Source: CAYYNP01 sp964472545
GTDB taxonomy: Bacteria; Planctomycetota; Planctomycetia; Pirellulales; Thermoguttaceae
Direction: 5' to 3'
NCBI GenBank assembly: GCA_964472545.1
Contig: CAYYNP010000097.1
Span: forward strand, 1-29,988
DNA length: 29,988 nucleotides
The position numbers were made by a program, and so were the translations under genes. The notes under the pieces are model-generated. The model was not told where the DNA came from, made no database searches, and saw only the letters and a program-made list of their open reading frames with translations. This document shows, piece after piece, positions 23,012-29,988 of the stretch (positions are counted from its first letter, which is position 1; the number at the start of each line of letters is the position of its first letter).

Positions 23012-23319
23012 GACTGCCGCCTCTCGAGTTCGGGGTTGACGGGAACCGGCTTTCTCTGATCCCCACGAGAAGGTGAATGCGCAGCGCGTGCCAATAGGCC
23101 TGGGGTGAATCGTTGTGACTCCCGAAGTGCCGTCCATTTCGTGACTTCGGAGGTCCTCCTGAGTCTGTGTGACTTCGTTGGCTGGGGTGGCGATGTCATG
23201 TTGACTCAGGTGGCTCGTCGGATCGATACCAAACCCCTCAGGTGATATTTTAGGTTTTCTCTCATGGGTGTCGTTAGCTCACCCAGCCGGCCACCGTCAG
23301 TGTGATCGCTACAATCTGT
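23012..23319. other. Gap without a gene
   Basis: About 310 bases between the greA-side repeat and the microprotein start. It holds imperfect repeats of gtgactcccgaagt/acttcggaggt type near 23115-23155. I see no clear promoter. Confidence 0.4.
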
Positions 23320-23374
23320 GTAGGGTGCGTGCAACGCACCGTTGCAGCCTGAAGGTGCGTCGCATGCACCCTAC
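23320..23374. repeat. Inverted repeat after greA, gtagggtgc family
   Basis: Arms 23320-23340 and 23354-23374 are reverse complements at 19 of 21 positions around a 13-base spacer. It begins seven bases past the greA stop codon. A related, more diverged pair is at 26282-26349. Confidence 0.75.
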
Positions 23375-23381
23375 CTCTGAG

Positions 23382-23858
23382 CTAATCAAACCGGATATCG
23401 AGGATCTCGAACTTCAGTGTTCCCTTGGGCACCTCGATCTCCACACGATCTCCGACCTTCTTGCCCACCAGCCCTTGGGCCAGCGGACTCGTGAGGAGGA
23501 TCTTCCCCGCCCGATAGTCTTCCTCGCCCGCGCCCACCAGCGTGAACTCCTCCTCATCGTCGAAGTCCAGGTCGTTGACCTTCACCGTACAGCCGAATCC
23601 GACCTGGTCGGTCGGTAGATTCGACGGATCGATCAACACTGCCCGGGAGAGCTTGCCGCGCAGTTCGTTGATCTTTCGCTCCATCAGCCCCCGACTCTCT
23701 TGGGCCCCGTCGTATTCCGCGTTTTCGCTCAGATCGCCCTCGGCACGCGCGTTGGCCAAGCGCTCAAGGATCTTGGGCAATTCCTCGTTGTACAGCCGGT
23801 CGGCCTCGGCCTTGATCTTCTCGTAGCCGGCGCGGGTCATGGGGATGCGGTCGGACAT
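23382..23858 (-). CDS. greA: Transcription elongation factor GreA
   Basis: A 158-residue factor, the standard length, that enters the RNA polymerase secondary channel and stimulates cleavage of backtracked transcripts. The N-terminal coiled coil carries DLSENAEYDGAQE with the acidic tip that coordinates Mg2+ at the active site. The C-terminal FKBP-like domain includes VGSxxxV-like features ending in VEIEVPKGTLKFEIL. An upstream open frame reaches 24059, but ATG 23858 matches the family start (MTRAGYEKIKAE) and follows GGAGAA. It is transcribed alone, diverging from the oxidoreductase gene, with a hairpin repeat right after it. Confidence 0.95.
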   Translation of the reverse strand: MSDRIPMTRAGYEKIKAEADRLYNEELPKILERLANARAEGDLSENAEYDGAQESRGLMERKINELRGKLSRAVLIDPSNLPTDQVGFGCTVKVNDLDFDDEEEFTLVGAGEEDYRAGKILLTSPLAQGLVGKKVGDRVEIEVPKGTLKFEILDIRFD

Positions 23859-24047
23859 GGTGGGTTCTCCGAAGGGGCAAAAATGCAGCCCACACCACCC
23901 GGACCGGGGGTCTCCGGGACGATGCGGGCGAGTTGTGCCGAGTGGGGACATTCTCCCGAAACCAGCCGGTGGTGTAAAGGCGAGCTTGCCAGCGAGCCTA
24001 CGCTTCTTGTTTGCCCTGGGTAAGAGAGGTAAGATTGACCGGTCGAA

Positions 24048-24079
24048 CAGCCAGGCCATTCTTCGAGCTTGGCCGGCTG
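24048..24079 (+). other. Hairpin in the oxidoreductase leader
   Basis: cagcc-ggcca and tggcc-ggctg pair over ten bases with one bulged A and an 11-base loop, 45 bases before the start codon. Regulatory use is possible but unsupported. Confidence 0.3.
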
Positions 24080-24123
24080 TCGGCAGTCATGTACGGCTCA
24101 TTTCATACCGAAAGGCACGCAAG

Positions 24124-25503
24124 ATGACGAAACAACACCAAAAGGTGCCACGCCGGACGTTCTTGAAGACGGCCACCGCGGCGGCTGTCGCCGGCACCGC
24201 AGTCGGGGCGCCTCAGATCATCCCCACCACGGCGTTGGCGGCGGCGGGCAAAAAGGGTCCCAACGAACGCATCAACGTCGGCCACATCGGCATGGGCGGC
24301 CGGGCAAAGGGCCTCTGGCGCGAATTGGGCTCGCTGCGCGATGCCGGCGAGTGCCAGAGCGTGGCCGTTTGCGACATCGACGAGAATCGGCTCGCTCAGG
24401 CGGCGGCCATGGTTGGCGAGCAAGCCACCCCGTATCGCGACTACCGGTACATCCTGCAACGCAAGGACATCGACGCGGTGGTGATCGGCACGCCCGACCA
24501 CTGGCACGGCGTGCAGTTTGTCCATGCGGCCGAGAGCGGCAAGCACATCTACTGCGAAAAGCCCGCCTGCTGCACGATCGAGGAGAGCCAGGCGATGGTC
24601 GCCGCGGCCAAGAAGGCGGGCATCGCCTCGCAGATCGGCTCCCAGGGCCGCTCGCAGCCCGAGGCGTATCTGATGCACCGCTACCTGGCCAACGGCGTGG
24701 TGGGCAACGTCGGCCACGTCGAGTGTTTCCACTACCCCAGTCCGTCCGACAACAGTGAGACGCCCGACAGCGACCCACCGCCCGAGTTGGATTGGGATCT
24801 CTGGCTGGGCCCGCTGCGTTGGCGCCCCTACAACAAGAAATACCTGCACGGCGTCTTCCGCTGGATGCTCGAGTCGGGCGGCGGACAGATCCGCGACCGG
24901 GGTGCCCACGTGATGAGTTGTGCGATGTACTGGATGGGCGCCGACGGTACCGGCCCGGTGACCGTCGAGGCCACCGGCACGCCGCCGCCGAAGGGCGTGT
25001 GGGACAGCGCCGTGCTGATGGACGTGAAGTACACGTTCAAGGACCCCGATTGGACGATGTCCTGGACGCAGATGCGCAACGAGGATCTTCCCCCGGCCGA
25101 GAAGCGTTCGCCGGAGGAGTTCAAGGACGGCGTGACGCGAATCTCGCGGCCCGGCTACGGCGCCATCTATCACGGCAGCAACGGCAAGTGCATGCACTGG
25201 GGCGGCGACGGTGGCACCTGGGCCGAGCGCAAGGTCCGCCAGTGGCAACTGCCCGCCGGCGGCGAGGACGTCTACAACAGCCCCGGCCACATGCAGGACT
25301 GGTTCGTGGGGATCAAGACGGGCAAGCGGTGTATCATGGACATCGAATGGGGGGCCGGCGTGGCCAACCTGACGATCCTCGGCAACCTCTCGTTCATCCT
25401 CCAACGAAAGCTGACCTGGGATCAGTCGACGATGCAGATCGTCGGCGACGAAGAAGCCCGGCGGATGATGAGCACGCCGCAACGCTATCCCTATCATCTC
25501 TAG
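24124..25503 (+). CDS. Tat-exported Gfo/Idh/MocA-family oxidoreductase
   Basis: A 459-residue NAD(P)-dependent dehydrogenase acting outside the cytoplasm on an unknown sugar or polyol. The Tat signal is PRRTFLKTATAAAVAG (9-24). The dinucleotide fold opens with INVGHIGMGGRAKG (50-63) and DIDENRL at the end of strand two. TPDHWHG (123-129) and EKPACC (145-150) are the family's substrate/cofactor motifs, with EKP the most conserved. The C-terminal part has the planctomycete-typical WLGPLRWRPYN and GGGQIRDRGAH. ATG 24124 is the only start that places the twin arginines correctly. The HEAT-like gene follows after 59 bases, probably in the same operon. Confidence 0.9.
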   Translation: MTKQHQKVPRRTFLKTATAAAVAGTAVGAPQIIPTTALAAAGKKGPNERINVGHIGMGGRAKGLWRELGSLRDAGECQSVAVCDIDENRLAQAAAMVGEQATPYRDYRYILQRKDIDAVVIGTPDHWHGVQFVHAAESGKHIYCEKPACCTIEESQAMVAAAKKAGIASQIGSQGRSQPEAYLMHRYLANGVVGNVGHVECFHYPSPSDNSETPDSDPPPELDWDLWLGPLRWRPYNKKYLHGVFRWMLESGGGQIRDRGAHVMSCAMYWMGADGTGPVTVEATGTPPPKGVWDSAVLMDVKYTFKDPDWTMSWTQMRNEDLPPAEKRSPEEFKDGVTRISRPGYGAIYHGSNGKCMHWGGDGGTWAERKVRQWQLPAGGEDVYNSPGHMQDWFVGIKTGKRCIMDIEWGAGVANLTILGNLSFILQRKLTWDQSTMQIVGDEEARRMMSTPQRYPYHL

Positions 25504-25562
25504 ACCGGCGTCAGGCAGAGACACGTTTCGAGAATCAACCTTAAGCGACTAAGGATAAGACA

Positions 25563-26141
25563 ATGGAAGAAGACCTGACCGTGGATCAACTGATCGCCGC
25601 AATCACCGGCGACGACGAAGCGGCCCGGGCGGCCGCCTGGCAAAACGCGGCTTCGGCGGGCACCGGGGCGGTCGAGCCGCTGGCGGCCCTGATTACCGCC
25701 GAAAACGTCGAGACCGGCCGCGCCGCCAAGCGGGCGCTGTGGGTGATCGTCCGCCACGTCGGAAGACCCGGCGCAGAGGCGGAAAAGAGGCCGGTCGTGA
25801 CTCGGCTCTGTGCGCTGCTGGGCGGAAGTCAGCCGACGGCCGTGCAGCGCGAGGCGTTGTGGATGCTCTCCGAGATTGGCGGCGACGAGGCCGTCGCGGC
25901 GATTCGCGAGATGCCAGACATCCTCGAAAACACCGAACTCCGCGAGGACGCCCTATGTGCCGTCGAGCGGATCCCCGGCGACGCGGCGATTGCAGCCTTA
26001 CAGGATGGTCTGGACGCCGCTCCGGAGGATTTCAAGCCGGCAATGGCCCATTCGTTGCGCGTTCGCGGCGTCGAAGTGCCGGGCATCCCCTGCCAAAAGC
26101 TGGTGCCCACGAAGCAAACGCAAGTCAAGCCGGGCGGATAG
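25563..26141 (+). CDS. HEAT-repeat-like protein
   Basis: A 192-residue cytoplasmic protein (no signal peptide) made of Ala/Glu-rich helical pairs. Units near 25-60, 80-110 and 115-150 follow the HEAT pattern: AVEPLAALIT, QREALWMLSEIGGDEAVAAI, REDALCAVERIPGDAAIAAL. The start has AAGGAT upstream. Such proteins usually hold partners together. Its place 59 bases after the oxidoreductase suggests a partner role or simply a shared transcript. The last ~20 residues are unstructured. A 67 bp repeat with a stem-loop begins 28 bases after the stop. Confidence 0.75.
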   Translation: MEEDLTVDQLIAAITGDDEAARAAAWQNAASAGTGAVEPLAALITAENVETGRAAKRALWVIVRHVGRPGAEAEKRPVVTRLCALLGGSQPTAVQREALWMLSEIGGDEAVAAIREMPDILENTELREDALCAVERIPGDAAIAALQDGLDAAPEDFKPAMAHSLRVRGVEVPGIPCQKLVPTKQTQVKPGG

Positions 26142-26168
26142 ACACCGACCGAGAACCGAAAACCCAGC

Positions 26169-26235
26169 AACGCCGGGCGGCCGCGCGTGGTCGTCCGGCG
26201 TTGTTGCGTTGAGGTGAATCGACTATCGTGTGTGC
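26169..26235. repeat. 67 bp repeat with stem-loop, copy 1
   Basis: Aligns without gaps to 27777-27843 at 56 of 67 positions. aacgccgg (26169-26176) pairs with ccggcgtt near 26195-26202, a likely terminator stem for the HEAT-like gene. The second half carries a promoter-like pair kept in both copies. Confidence 0.75.
26201..26229 (+). promoter_or_regulatory. Candidate promoter inside the 67 bp repeat, copy 1
   Basis: TTGTTG (26201-26206), 17 bases, TATCGT (26224-26229). The same hexamers and spacing occur in copy 2. It would serve the gene at 26382. Confidence 0.4.
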
Positions 26236-26281
26236 CGGGCGTTCAGCTACAATGAGTTACTGGACGCCGAACGGATGAGCA

Positions 26282-26349
26282 GGTAGGGTACCTACTGGCA
26301 CGCGCCACCGCCCCAAGGAGAATCGGCGCATGCCAGCACACACCCTACC
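26282..26349. repeat. Imperfect inverted repeat, ggtagggt family
   Basis: Arms 26282-26306 and 26325-26349 match at 20 of 25 positions in inverted orientation. The outer ends resemble the gtagggtgc arms at 23320-23374. It lies in the leader of the LRR gene. Confidence 0.55.
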
Positions 26350-26381
26350 CAGCTCCTGAACGCACGGCTAGAGGGGGCCGG

Positions 26382-27767
26382 ATGTTACGGATCAACGATG
26401 AGCCGTTCGCGGTCGAGGCCGCGTGGATCGAGGCGACCTACATCGAGAGTGAGGAAGGCCTCGTCTGGAAGCTGTGCATCAAGGGCCAGGCAAAGCAACT
26501 CGATGAGCACCGGTGGCGTCCCTCGATCACCAGCTTCCTGCTGACTTCGTGCCGCGGTGCCATCCGCCACTGGTCCGAAGTGCTCGATCGAAAGGACTGG
26601 AGTCATCTCAGCCGTCAGGCGCGTCGCGACCATTCGCCCGCCTCGCTCTACGTCCACTACAATACCTACCTTTACGACTTGCGTCTCGCCTTCCAGCGGG
26701 CCGATGACGGCCGATATGTCGTCAAGCTCCGCGCGAAGGGCGATATGGGCTGGAATCAGCAGTTCGGCCGGGCCGTCAGCGTGGCCGTTGCCGCACCGGT
26801 GCAGTTCAAGTGGATCTACCTCGATTCGGAGTGCCCGGAGCAGGAGGCTCGACGCGTGGCCGCCGAATTCGTCGACATGGGGCGATTTCGCTACCTGCGC
26901 ACGATCGACGGTGCGTCTGTGCTCTTCGACGCACAGATGGAGTCGTCGTTCGAGGCGTCGGAGAAACGCGCCCACAGAATCCAACGGGAGAACGATGAGC
27001 TTCGCGAGGAGTGGATCGCGGAGTTTCGCCCCAAAACGGCGGCCGATTTGCTGGCGGCGATTCTGGAGGAGAAGAAACAGGCCCCCCTACACGGAAATTC
27101 CGAATCGTCTGCCCTCTGGGACCGCATGAGGGTGCGCCGACAACTGATGATTGGCGAGCTGCGCCGGCGCCATCGCGACTTGATTCCCGTGCTGGAACGA
27201 CATGCCCGGGGCGAGTCCGAGGTCGGTCGGATCTGTCGCAGCATCCTCGGCAAGGCGGTACCGGAGAAGCAACTCAGCGCCGACCCGAGGACCCGTGCGG
27301 AGCAGTGGGGTGCGACGTTCGAGAAATGCGAGATCTACTCTGGGCGGACCGTACTGGCAGTGAGCTTCTCGGGAACGAAGGTCCGAGACCGCGACCTGGC
27401 CTTTCTTGGCAACCTCACCGAGGTGGAGAGCCTTACGATTTGGGGCGAGAGACGCGTCACGGACGAAGCCCTGCAGCACGTGGCCTGGATGACGCAGCTT
27501 AGAAACCTCTCCCTGCTTGCCTTGGACATCACCAACGACGGCGTCCAGCAACTCGATGCGCTGAAGAACCTCGAGTCGCTCAACCTCAGCGGCTGCGGGA
27601 AGGTCACGGAGCGCGCGATGATGTACTTGATCGATCAACTCCCGCGGCTGAAGTACGTGAACGTCATGCACACGGCCGTCAAGGCCGAGTTGTTGCGGAA
27701 CACGCATCCCAACCTCCACGTCGATAGCGAGATGCCGGACTGGCTTCGAAGGAAGCTGGGCAGATAG
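26382..27767 (+). CDS. Leucine-rich repeat protein with uncharacterised N-terminal region
   Basis: A 461-residue protein, no signal peptide. Residues about 1-200 look like a mixed alpha/beta domain I cannot name, with many tryptophans and basic residues. Residues about 200-300 are helical and charged (a possible coiled coil around EKRAHRIQRENDELREEW). Residues about 330-440 hold four or five leucine-rich repeats of the planctomycete type: LAFLGNLTEVESLTIWGE, LQHVAWMTQLRNLSLLAL, VQQLDALKNLESLNLSGC, LIDQLPRLKYVNVMHT. LRRs usually bind proteins; no partner is evident. It is followed by the second 67 bp repeat. Confidence 0.75.
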   Translation: MLRINDEPFAVEAAWIEATYIESEEGLVWKLCIKGQAKQLDEHRWRPSITSFLLTSCRGAIRHWSEVLDRKDWSHLSRQARRDHSPASLYVHYNTYLYDLRLAFQRADDGRYVVKLRAKGDMGWNQQFGRAVSVAVAAPVQFKWIYLDSECPEQEARRVAAEFVDMGRFRYLRTIDGASVLFDAQMESSFEASEKRAHRIQRENDELREEWIAEFRPKTAADLLAAILEEKKQAPLHGNSESSALWDRMRVRRQLMIGELRRRHRDLIPVLERHARGESEVGRICRSILGKAVPEKQLSADPRTRAEQWGATFEKCEIYSGRTVLAVSFSGTKVRDRDLAFLGNLTEVESLTIWGERRVTDEALQHVAWMTQLRNLSLLALDITNDGVQQLDALKNLESLNLSGCGKVTERAMMYLIDQLPRLKYVNVMHTAVKAELLRNTHPNLHVDSEMPDWLRRKLGR

Positions 27768-27776
27768 ATGCCCATC

Positions 27777-27843
27777 GACGCCGGGCGGTCAGGCGTGGCC
27801 GACCGGCGTTGTTGCGCTGAGGGGAATCGGGTATCGTGCGTGC
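27777..27843. repeat. 67 bp repeat with stem-loop, copy 2
   Basis: Second copy of the unit at 26169-26235, starting ten bases after the LRR gene's stop codon. The stem gacgccgg with ccggcgtt is kept, with one G-T pair replacing A-T. Confidence 0.75.
27809..27837 (+). promoter_or_regulatory. Candidate promoter inside the 67 bp repeat, copy 2
   Basis: TTGTTG (27809-27814), 17 bases, TATCGT (27832-27837), the same as copy 1. It would serve the gene at 27948 with a leader of about 100 bases. Confidence 0.4.
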
Positions 27844-27947
27844 TGTGTAGTGGATATCGTCTCGCCAACAACGTTGTCTAGCCATCGCCGTTTAGCCACC
27901 CCCGCACATGAGTCGGCTCGTCTCGGACCACTCAACGACGGATTGCC

Positions 27948-29327
27948 ATGACCCCCGATCAAATCACCGCCGGGGCCCGAACGGTCGCCGATCTGGCCGA
28001 CTACTTCGAGGAGTTTCAGGCGACCACCGGCGAAATGATCCGCCAGGGCAGCGCCAGCGGGCGGGGGTACTTCACGCCCGGCGAAGACGAGGTCGTACGC
28101 CGGCTGCAAGTCTCCTACTGGCAGGCCCGCAACGCCCTGTTCGAGGTGATCACCGCCTTTCGCGACGACAGCGAGCTGCCCGATGCGTCGCGGCCGGATG
28201 CTTTCCTGGTGGCCTTCGCCGCGTCCGTCGTGTTGGTCGACGCGGCTCGGTTTCTGCGCGATTCGTTCGAGTCGATGCCACTGGTTCGCGACAAGCTCAA
28301 CGAGCCGGAGCCGAACTTCGGCGTGCCGGCGATGGCCTACCAGACCGTGCAGCGGTCGCTGACCAACCCGCGACACGTCTGGCACCTGTACCACGCCCGA
28401 CGTTACTTCGACAAACATCGAGCGGAACTCGGCACGCGCGCCTCCGATCCGCTGCTGGGGCCGGTTTTGGCGGTGATCGAGCGGCTGGTCGATCGGGTGC
28501 GCGTGCCGGTTGCCCGGTACGTCAAGGCCGGGCTGCGAGTGCGCGGCCGCCGCTCGGCCGGTTGGTTGCGTCACGGGCTGCTGGGCCGGGCGGTCTACGG
28601 CGTGCAGAAGCTGGTCTCGTCGATGGCGGCCGACGTCTCGACCCGGCCGGGCCATCGGCCGATGCTGCCCGAGCCGATCGCCGGCGAACTGAGTGCGCTG
28701 CTCCGCCCGGGCGACGTGCTGGTTACGCGCAAGGAACACGTGGCCACGAACTACTTCCTGCCGGGCTACTGGAAACACGCCGCGTTGTACCTCGGCCCGC
28801 CGGCGGCGTTGGAGCAATTAGGGTTAAAGGACCACGAGCACGTCCGCCCGCGTTGGTCGCGGCTGGCCGATCCGGACGATCCTCAACCCCGCCGCGTGCT
28901 CGAGGCGCTCAAAGACGGCGTTTGGATCCGCTCGCTGGCGTCGCCTTTCTCGGTCGACTCGGTGGTGGCCATGCGCCCACGGCTCGACTCGCCCGAGGTG
29001 GCCGAGGGCTTGGCCAGGGCGTTGTTTCACGAGGGCAAGCCGTACGACTTCGACTTCGACTTCAACCGTTCCGACCGGCTGGTCTGCACCGAGGTCGTCT
29101 ATCGTGCGTTCGACGGCGTGGGCAACATCATTTTCGAGTTGACGCCCCGCGCCGGGCGGATGACGCTGGCTGCGAAGGACCTGATCGGCATGTCGTTAGA
29201 CGGCACACATTTCGACCTGGTGGCAACGTTTGCCCCGTCGCACGATCCGCAGTTGCGAACCGGCCCGGCAGCCGAGGCGTTGTTGCGGCGAACGCAGCCG
29301 GAGGAGGGTGACGGGGTGACGGAGTGA
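27948..29327 (+). CDS. YiiX/YebB-like NlpC/P60 cysteine hydrolase
   Basis: A 459-residue protein. The C-terminal part (about 245-430) is a permuted papain-like amidase of the YaeF/YiiX type: LLRPGDVLVTRKEH (251-264), the catalytic histidine H277 in YWKHAALYLG, and the catalytic cysteine C380 in DRLVCTEVVYRAF. In permuted members the His precedes the Cys, as here. The first ~240 residues are helical and unassigned. No signal peptide is seen, so it may be cytoplasmic. Relatives are thought to cut peptide or lipid amide or thioester bonds; the substrate is unknown. The last residues (EEGDGVTE) are encoded by an 8-base tandem repeat. Confidence 0.8.
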   Translation: MTPDQITAGARTVADLADYFEEFQATTGEMIRQGSASGRGYFTPGEDEVVRRLQVSYWQARNALFEVITAFRDDSELPDASRPDAFLVAFAASVVLVDAARFLRDSFESMPLVRDKLNEPEPNFGVPAMAYQTVQRSLTNPRHVWHLYHARRYFDKHRAELGTRASDPLLGPVLAVIERLVDRVRVPVARYVKAGLRVRGRRSAGWLRHGLLGRAVYGVQKLVSSMAADVSTRPGHRPMLPEPIAGELSALLRPGDVLVTRKEHVATNYFLPGYWKHAALYLGPPAALEQLGLKDHEHVRPRWSRLADPDDPQPRRVLEALKDGVWIRSLASPFSVDSVVAMRPRLDSPEVAEGLARALFHEGKPYDFDFDFNRSDRLVCTEVVYRAFDGVGNIIFELTPRAGRMTLAAKDLIGMSLDGTHFDLVATFAPSHDPQLRTGPAAEALLRRTQPEEGDGVTE

Positions 29328-29336
29328 GGGGGTGAG
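29307..29336. repeat. 8-base tandem repeat over the hydrolase stop codon
   Basis: Four imperfect units of gggtgacg form. The hydrolase stop codon (29325-29327) lies in the third unit. It produces the acidic tail of the protein. Confidence 0.65.
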
Positions 29337-29356
29337 AAGAAGTAGAACGGGAGATT

Positions 29357-29448
29357 ACGCCGAAGGCGTCTTACAGCACAGCCCGGGGTCGCGCAGCGCA
29401 CCCCGGGTAGCGAGGCCATAGAGTGTCAAGAAACCCCGAAGGGGTTTC
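29357..29448. repeat. Hairpin cluster at the likely left end of the transposase element
   Basis: acgcc-GAA-ggcgt (29357-29369), cccgggg with ccccggg (29382-29407), and gaaacccc-GAA-ggggtttc (29430-29448, 8 bp stem). The last lies 18 bases before the transposase start. GAA-looped hairpins of this kind are typical binding sites for single-domain HUH transposases. Confidence 0.7.
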
Positions 29449-29947
29449 ACGGGAGGAGGGAGATCATGCCGCAGTCGCTCACGCAAGTCTACGTGCATCT
29501 CGTCTATTCCACCAAGCTCCGCAAGCCTTTCCTCGGCGATCTCGATTTTCGCACGCGCACCCACGCCCACCTGGCCGGAATCTGTCAGAACCTTCAGTGC
29601 CCGGCTCTGATCATCGGCGGGACCGAAGACCACGTTCACCTTCTCTGCCGATTCGGCAAGACCATGGCCATCGCGGATCTGGTCCGCGATTCGAGACGTG
29701 ACCCATCGAAATGGGTCGAAGCGCAACAACCGCGACTGACAGCGTTTCAGTGGCAACAAGGCTACGGTGCATTTTCGATTAGTCCGTCGCACGTCGATGC
29801 GTTGAAGGAGTACATTGCAAACCAGGCGGAACACCATCGTCATGTGACCTTCCAGGAGGAGTTGCGGCGGATTTGCCGGAAGTATGGAATCGAGATCGAC
29901 GAGCGGTACGTGTGGGATTAGCCGCACCGATGCAAAAACCCTTCGGG
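29430..29947 (+). mobile_element. Candidate IS200/REP-associated transposase unit
   Basis: The transposase gene is bracketed by a cccc-GAA-gggg hairpin on the left and its inverse, ccc-TTC-ggg (29939-29947), on the right, as expected for REP-flanked transposase genes. The true boundaries are not established, and the window ends soon after. Confidence 0.45.
29466..29921 (+). CDS. IS200/IS605-type (REP-associated) Y1 transposase
   Basis: A 151-residue single-strand HUH transposase that nicks DNA at a hairpin and joins through a tyrosine. The metal-binding HUH motif is H56-V57-H58 in GGTEDHVHLLCRF. The catalytic tyrosine is Y116 in LKEYIANQAEHH. VYVHLVYSTKLRKPF (8-22) and QWQQGYGAFSISPSHV (95-110) are family motifs. 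The length is normal and the frame intact, so it may be active. GGGAGG upstream is the ribosome binding site. No accessory TnpB is present within the window. It may act on hairpin repeats of the kind seen throughout the window. Confidence 0.92.
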   Translation: MPQSLTQVYVHLVYSTKLRKPFLGDLDFRTRTHAHLAGICQNLQCPALIIGGTEDHVHLLCRFGKTMAIADLVRDSRRDPSKWVEAQQPRLTAFQWQQGYGAFSISPSHVDALKEYIANQAEHHRHVTFQEELRRICRKYGIEIDERYVWD

Positions 29948-29988
29948 CCAGCCCTTCCAAGGTGATCTTTGCGGTTGTTGATAGCAAG

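Noticed and set aside
24103..25524. 473-codon minus-strand frame opposite the oxidoreductase
   Set aside because: Antisense of a well-conserved dehydrogenase; no motif or start signal.
27908..29311. 467-codon frame overlapping the YiiX-type gene on the same strand
   Set aside because: Arg/Gly-rich shadow frame; only the 27948 frame holds the His/Cys catalytic motifs.

Overview
The window is GC-rich bacterial DNA that looks like a planctomycete, most likely of the Pirellulales type. The evidence is the gene content: a Tat-exported Gfo/Idh/MocA oxidoreductase, secreted PQQ-type beta-propellers, an SUMF1-like exported protein, a leucine-rich repeat protein, a helix-turn-helix/receiver fusion, a thioredoxin-like protein with a VPGC motif, and intergenic gaps packed with hairpin-forming repeats. 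No ribosomal RNA gene, plasmid or phage module is visible. This assignment is from family knowledge and was not tested by a search.

Layout. 215-4848 (+): sugar/deoxysugar operon of deoC, an FGGY kinase, an unassigned enzyme-like protein and a PfkB/RfaE-type kinase; the last two overlap by four bases. 4849-5286: a gap with two copies of a 130 bp direct repeat. 5287-10186 (-): a two-gene exported propeller operon, a 928-residue duplicated propeller protein with four vicinal cysteine pairs followed by a PhnD-like/PQQ fusion. 10623-11330 (-): bioD. 11585-15513 (+): a three-domain pectin/rhamnogalacturonan enzyme and a thioredoxin/MsrA-like protein whose signal peptide is out of frame with its body. 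15546-15618 (-): tRNA-Ala(TGC). 15804-17119 (+): a CGGC-domain protein coupled to an unknown gene. 17315-18043 (-): GNAT acetyltransferase. 18563-19489 (+): SUMF1-like protein. 19561-21094 (-): moaC and a polyprenyl diphosphate synthase. 21403-21975 (-): HTH/receiver regulator with an intrinsic terminator. 22595-23011 (-): hspQ with a 26-residue membrane microprotein. 23382-23858 (-): greA. 24124-26141 (+): Gfo/Idh/MocA oxidoreductase and a HEAT-like protein. 26382-29327 (+): LRR protein and a YiiX-type cysteine hydrolase. 29466-29921 (+): IS200/REP-type HUH transposase.

The most striking feature is between the genes. Almost every gap holds an inverted repeat, and several belong to recognisable families: ggggac-ended pairs, gtggctgggg-ended modules A and B, a gtagggtgc family, a GAA-triloop family, and a 316 bp element whose two arms each fold into matching hairpins with compensatory base changes. 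A single-domain HUH transposase of the kind that mobilises REP/REPIN elements sits at the right edge. I infer, without proof, that some of these repeats depend on it or on relatives elsewhere in the genome.

The best candidates for something undescribed are the propeller operon at 5287-10186, the covarying 316 bp repeat, the unassigned protein at 2801-3769 with its kinase partner, and the terminator-plus-promoter repeat at 26169 and 27777.
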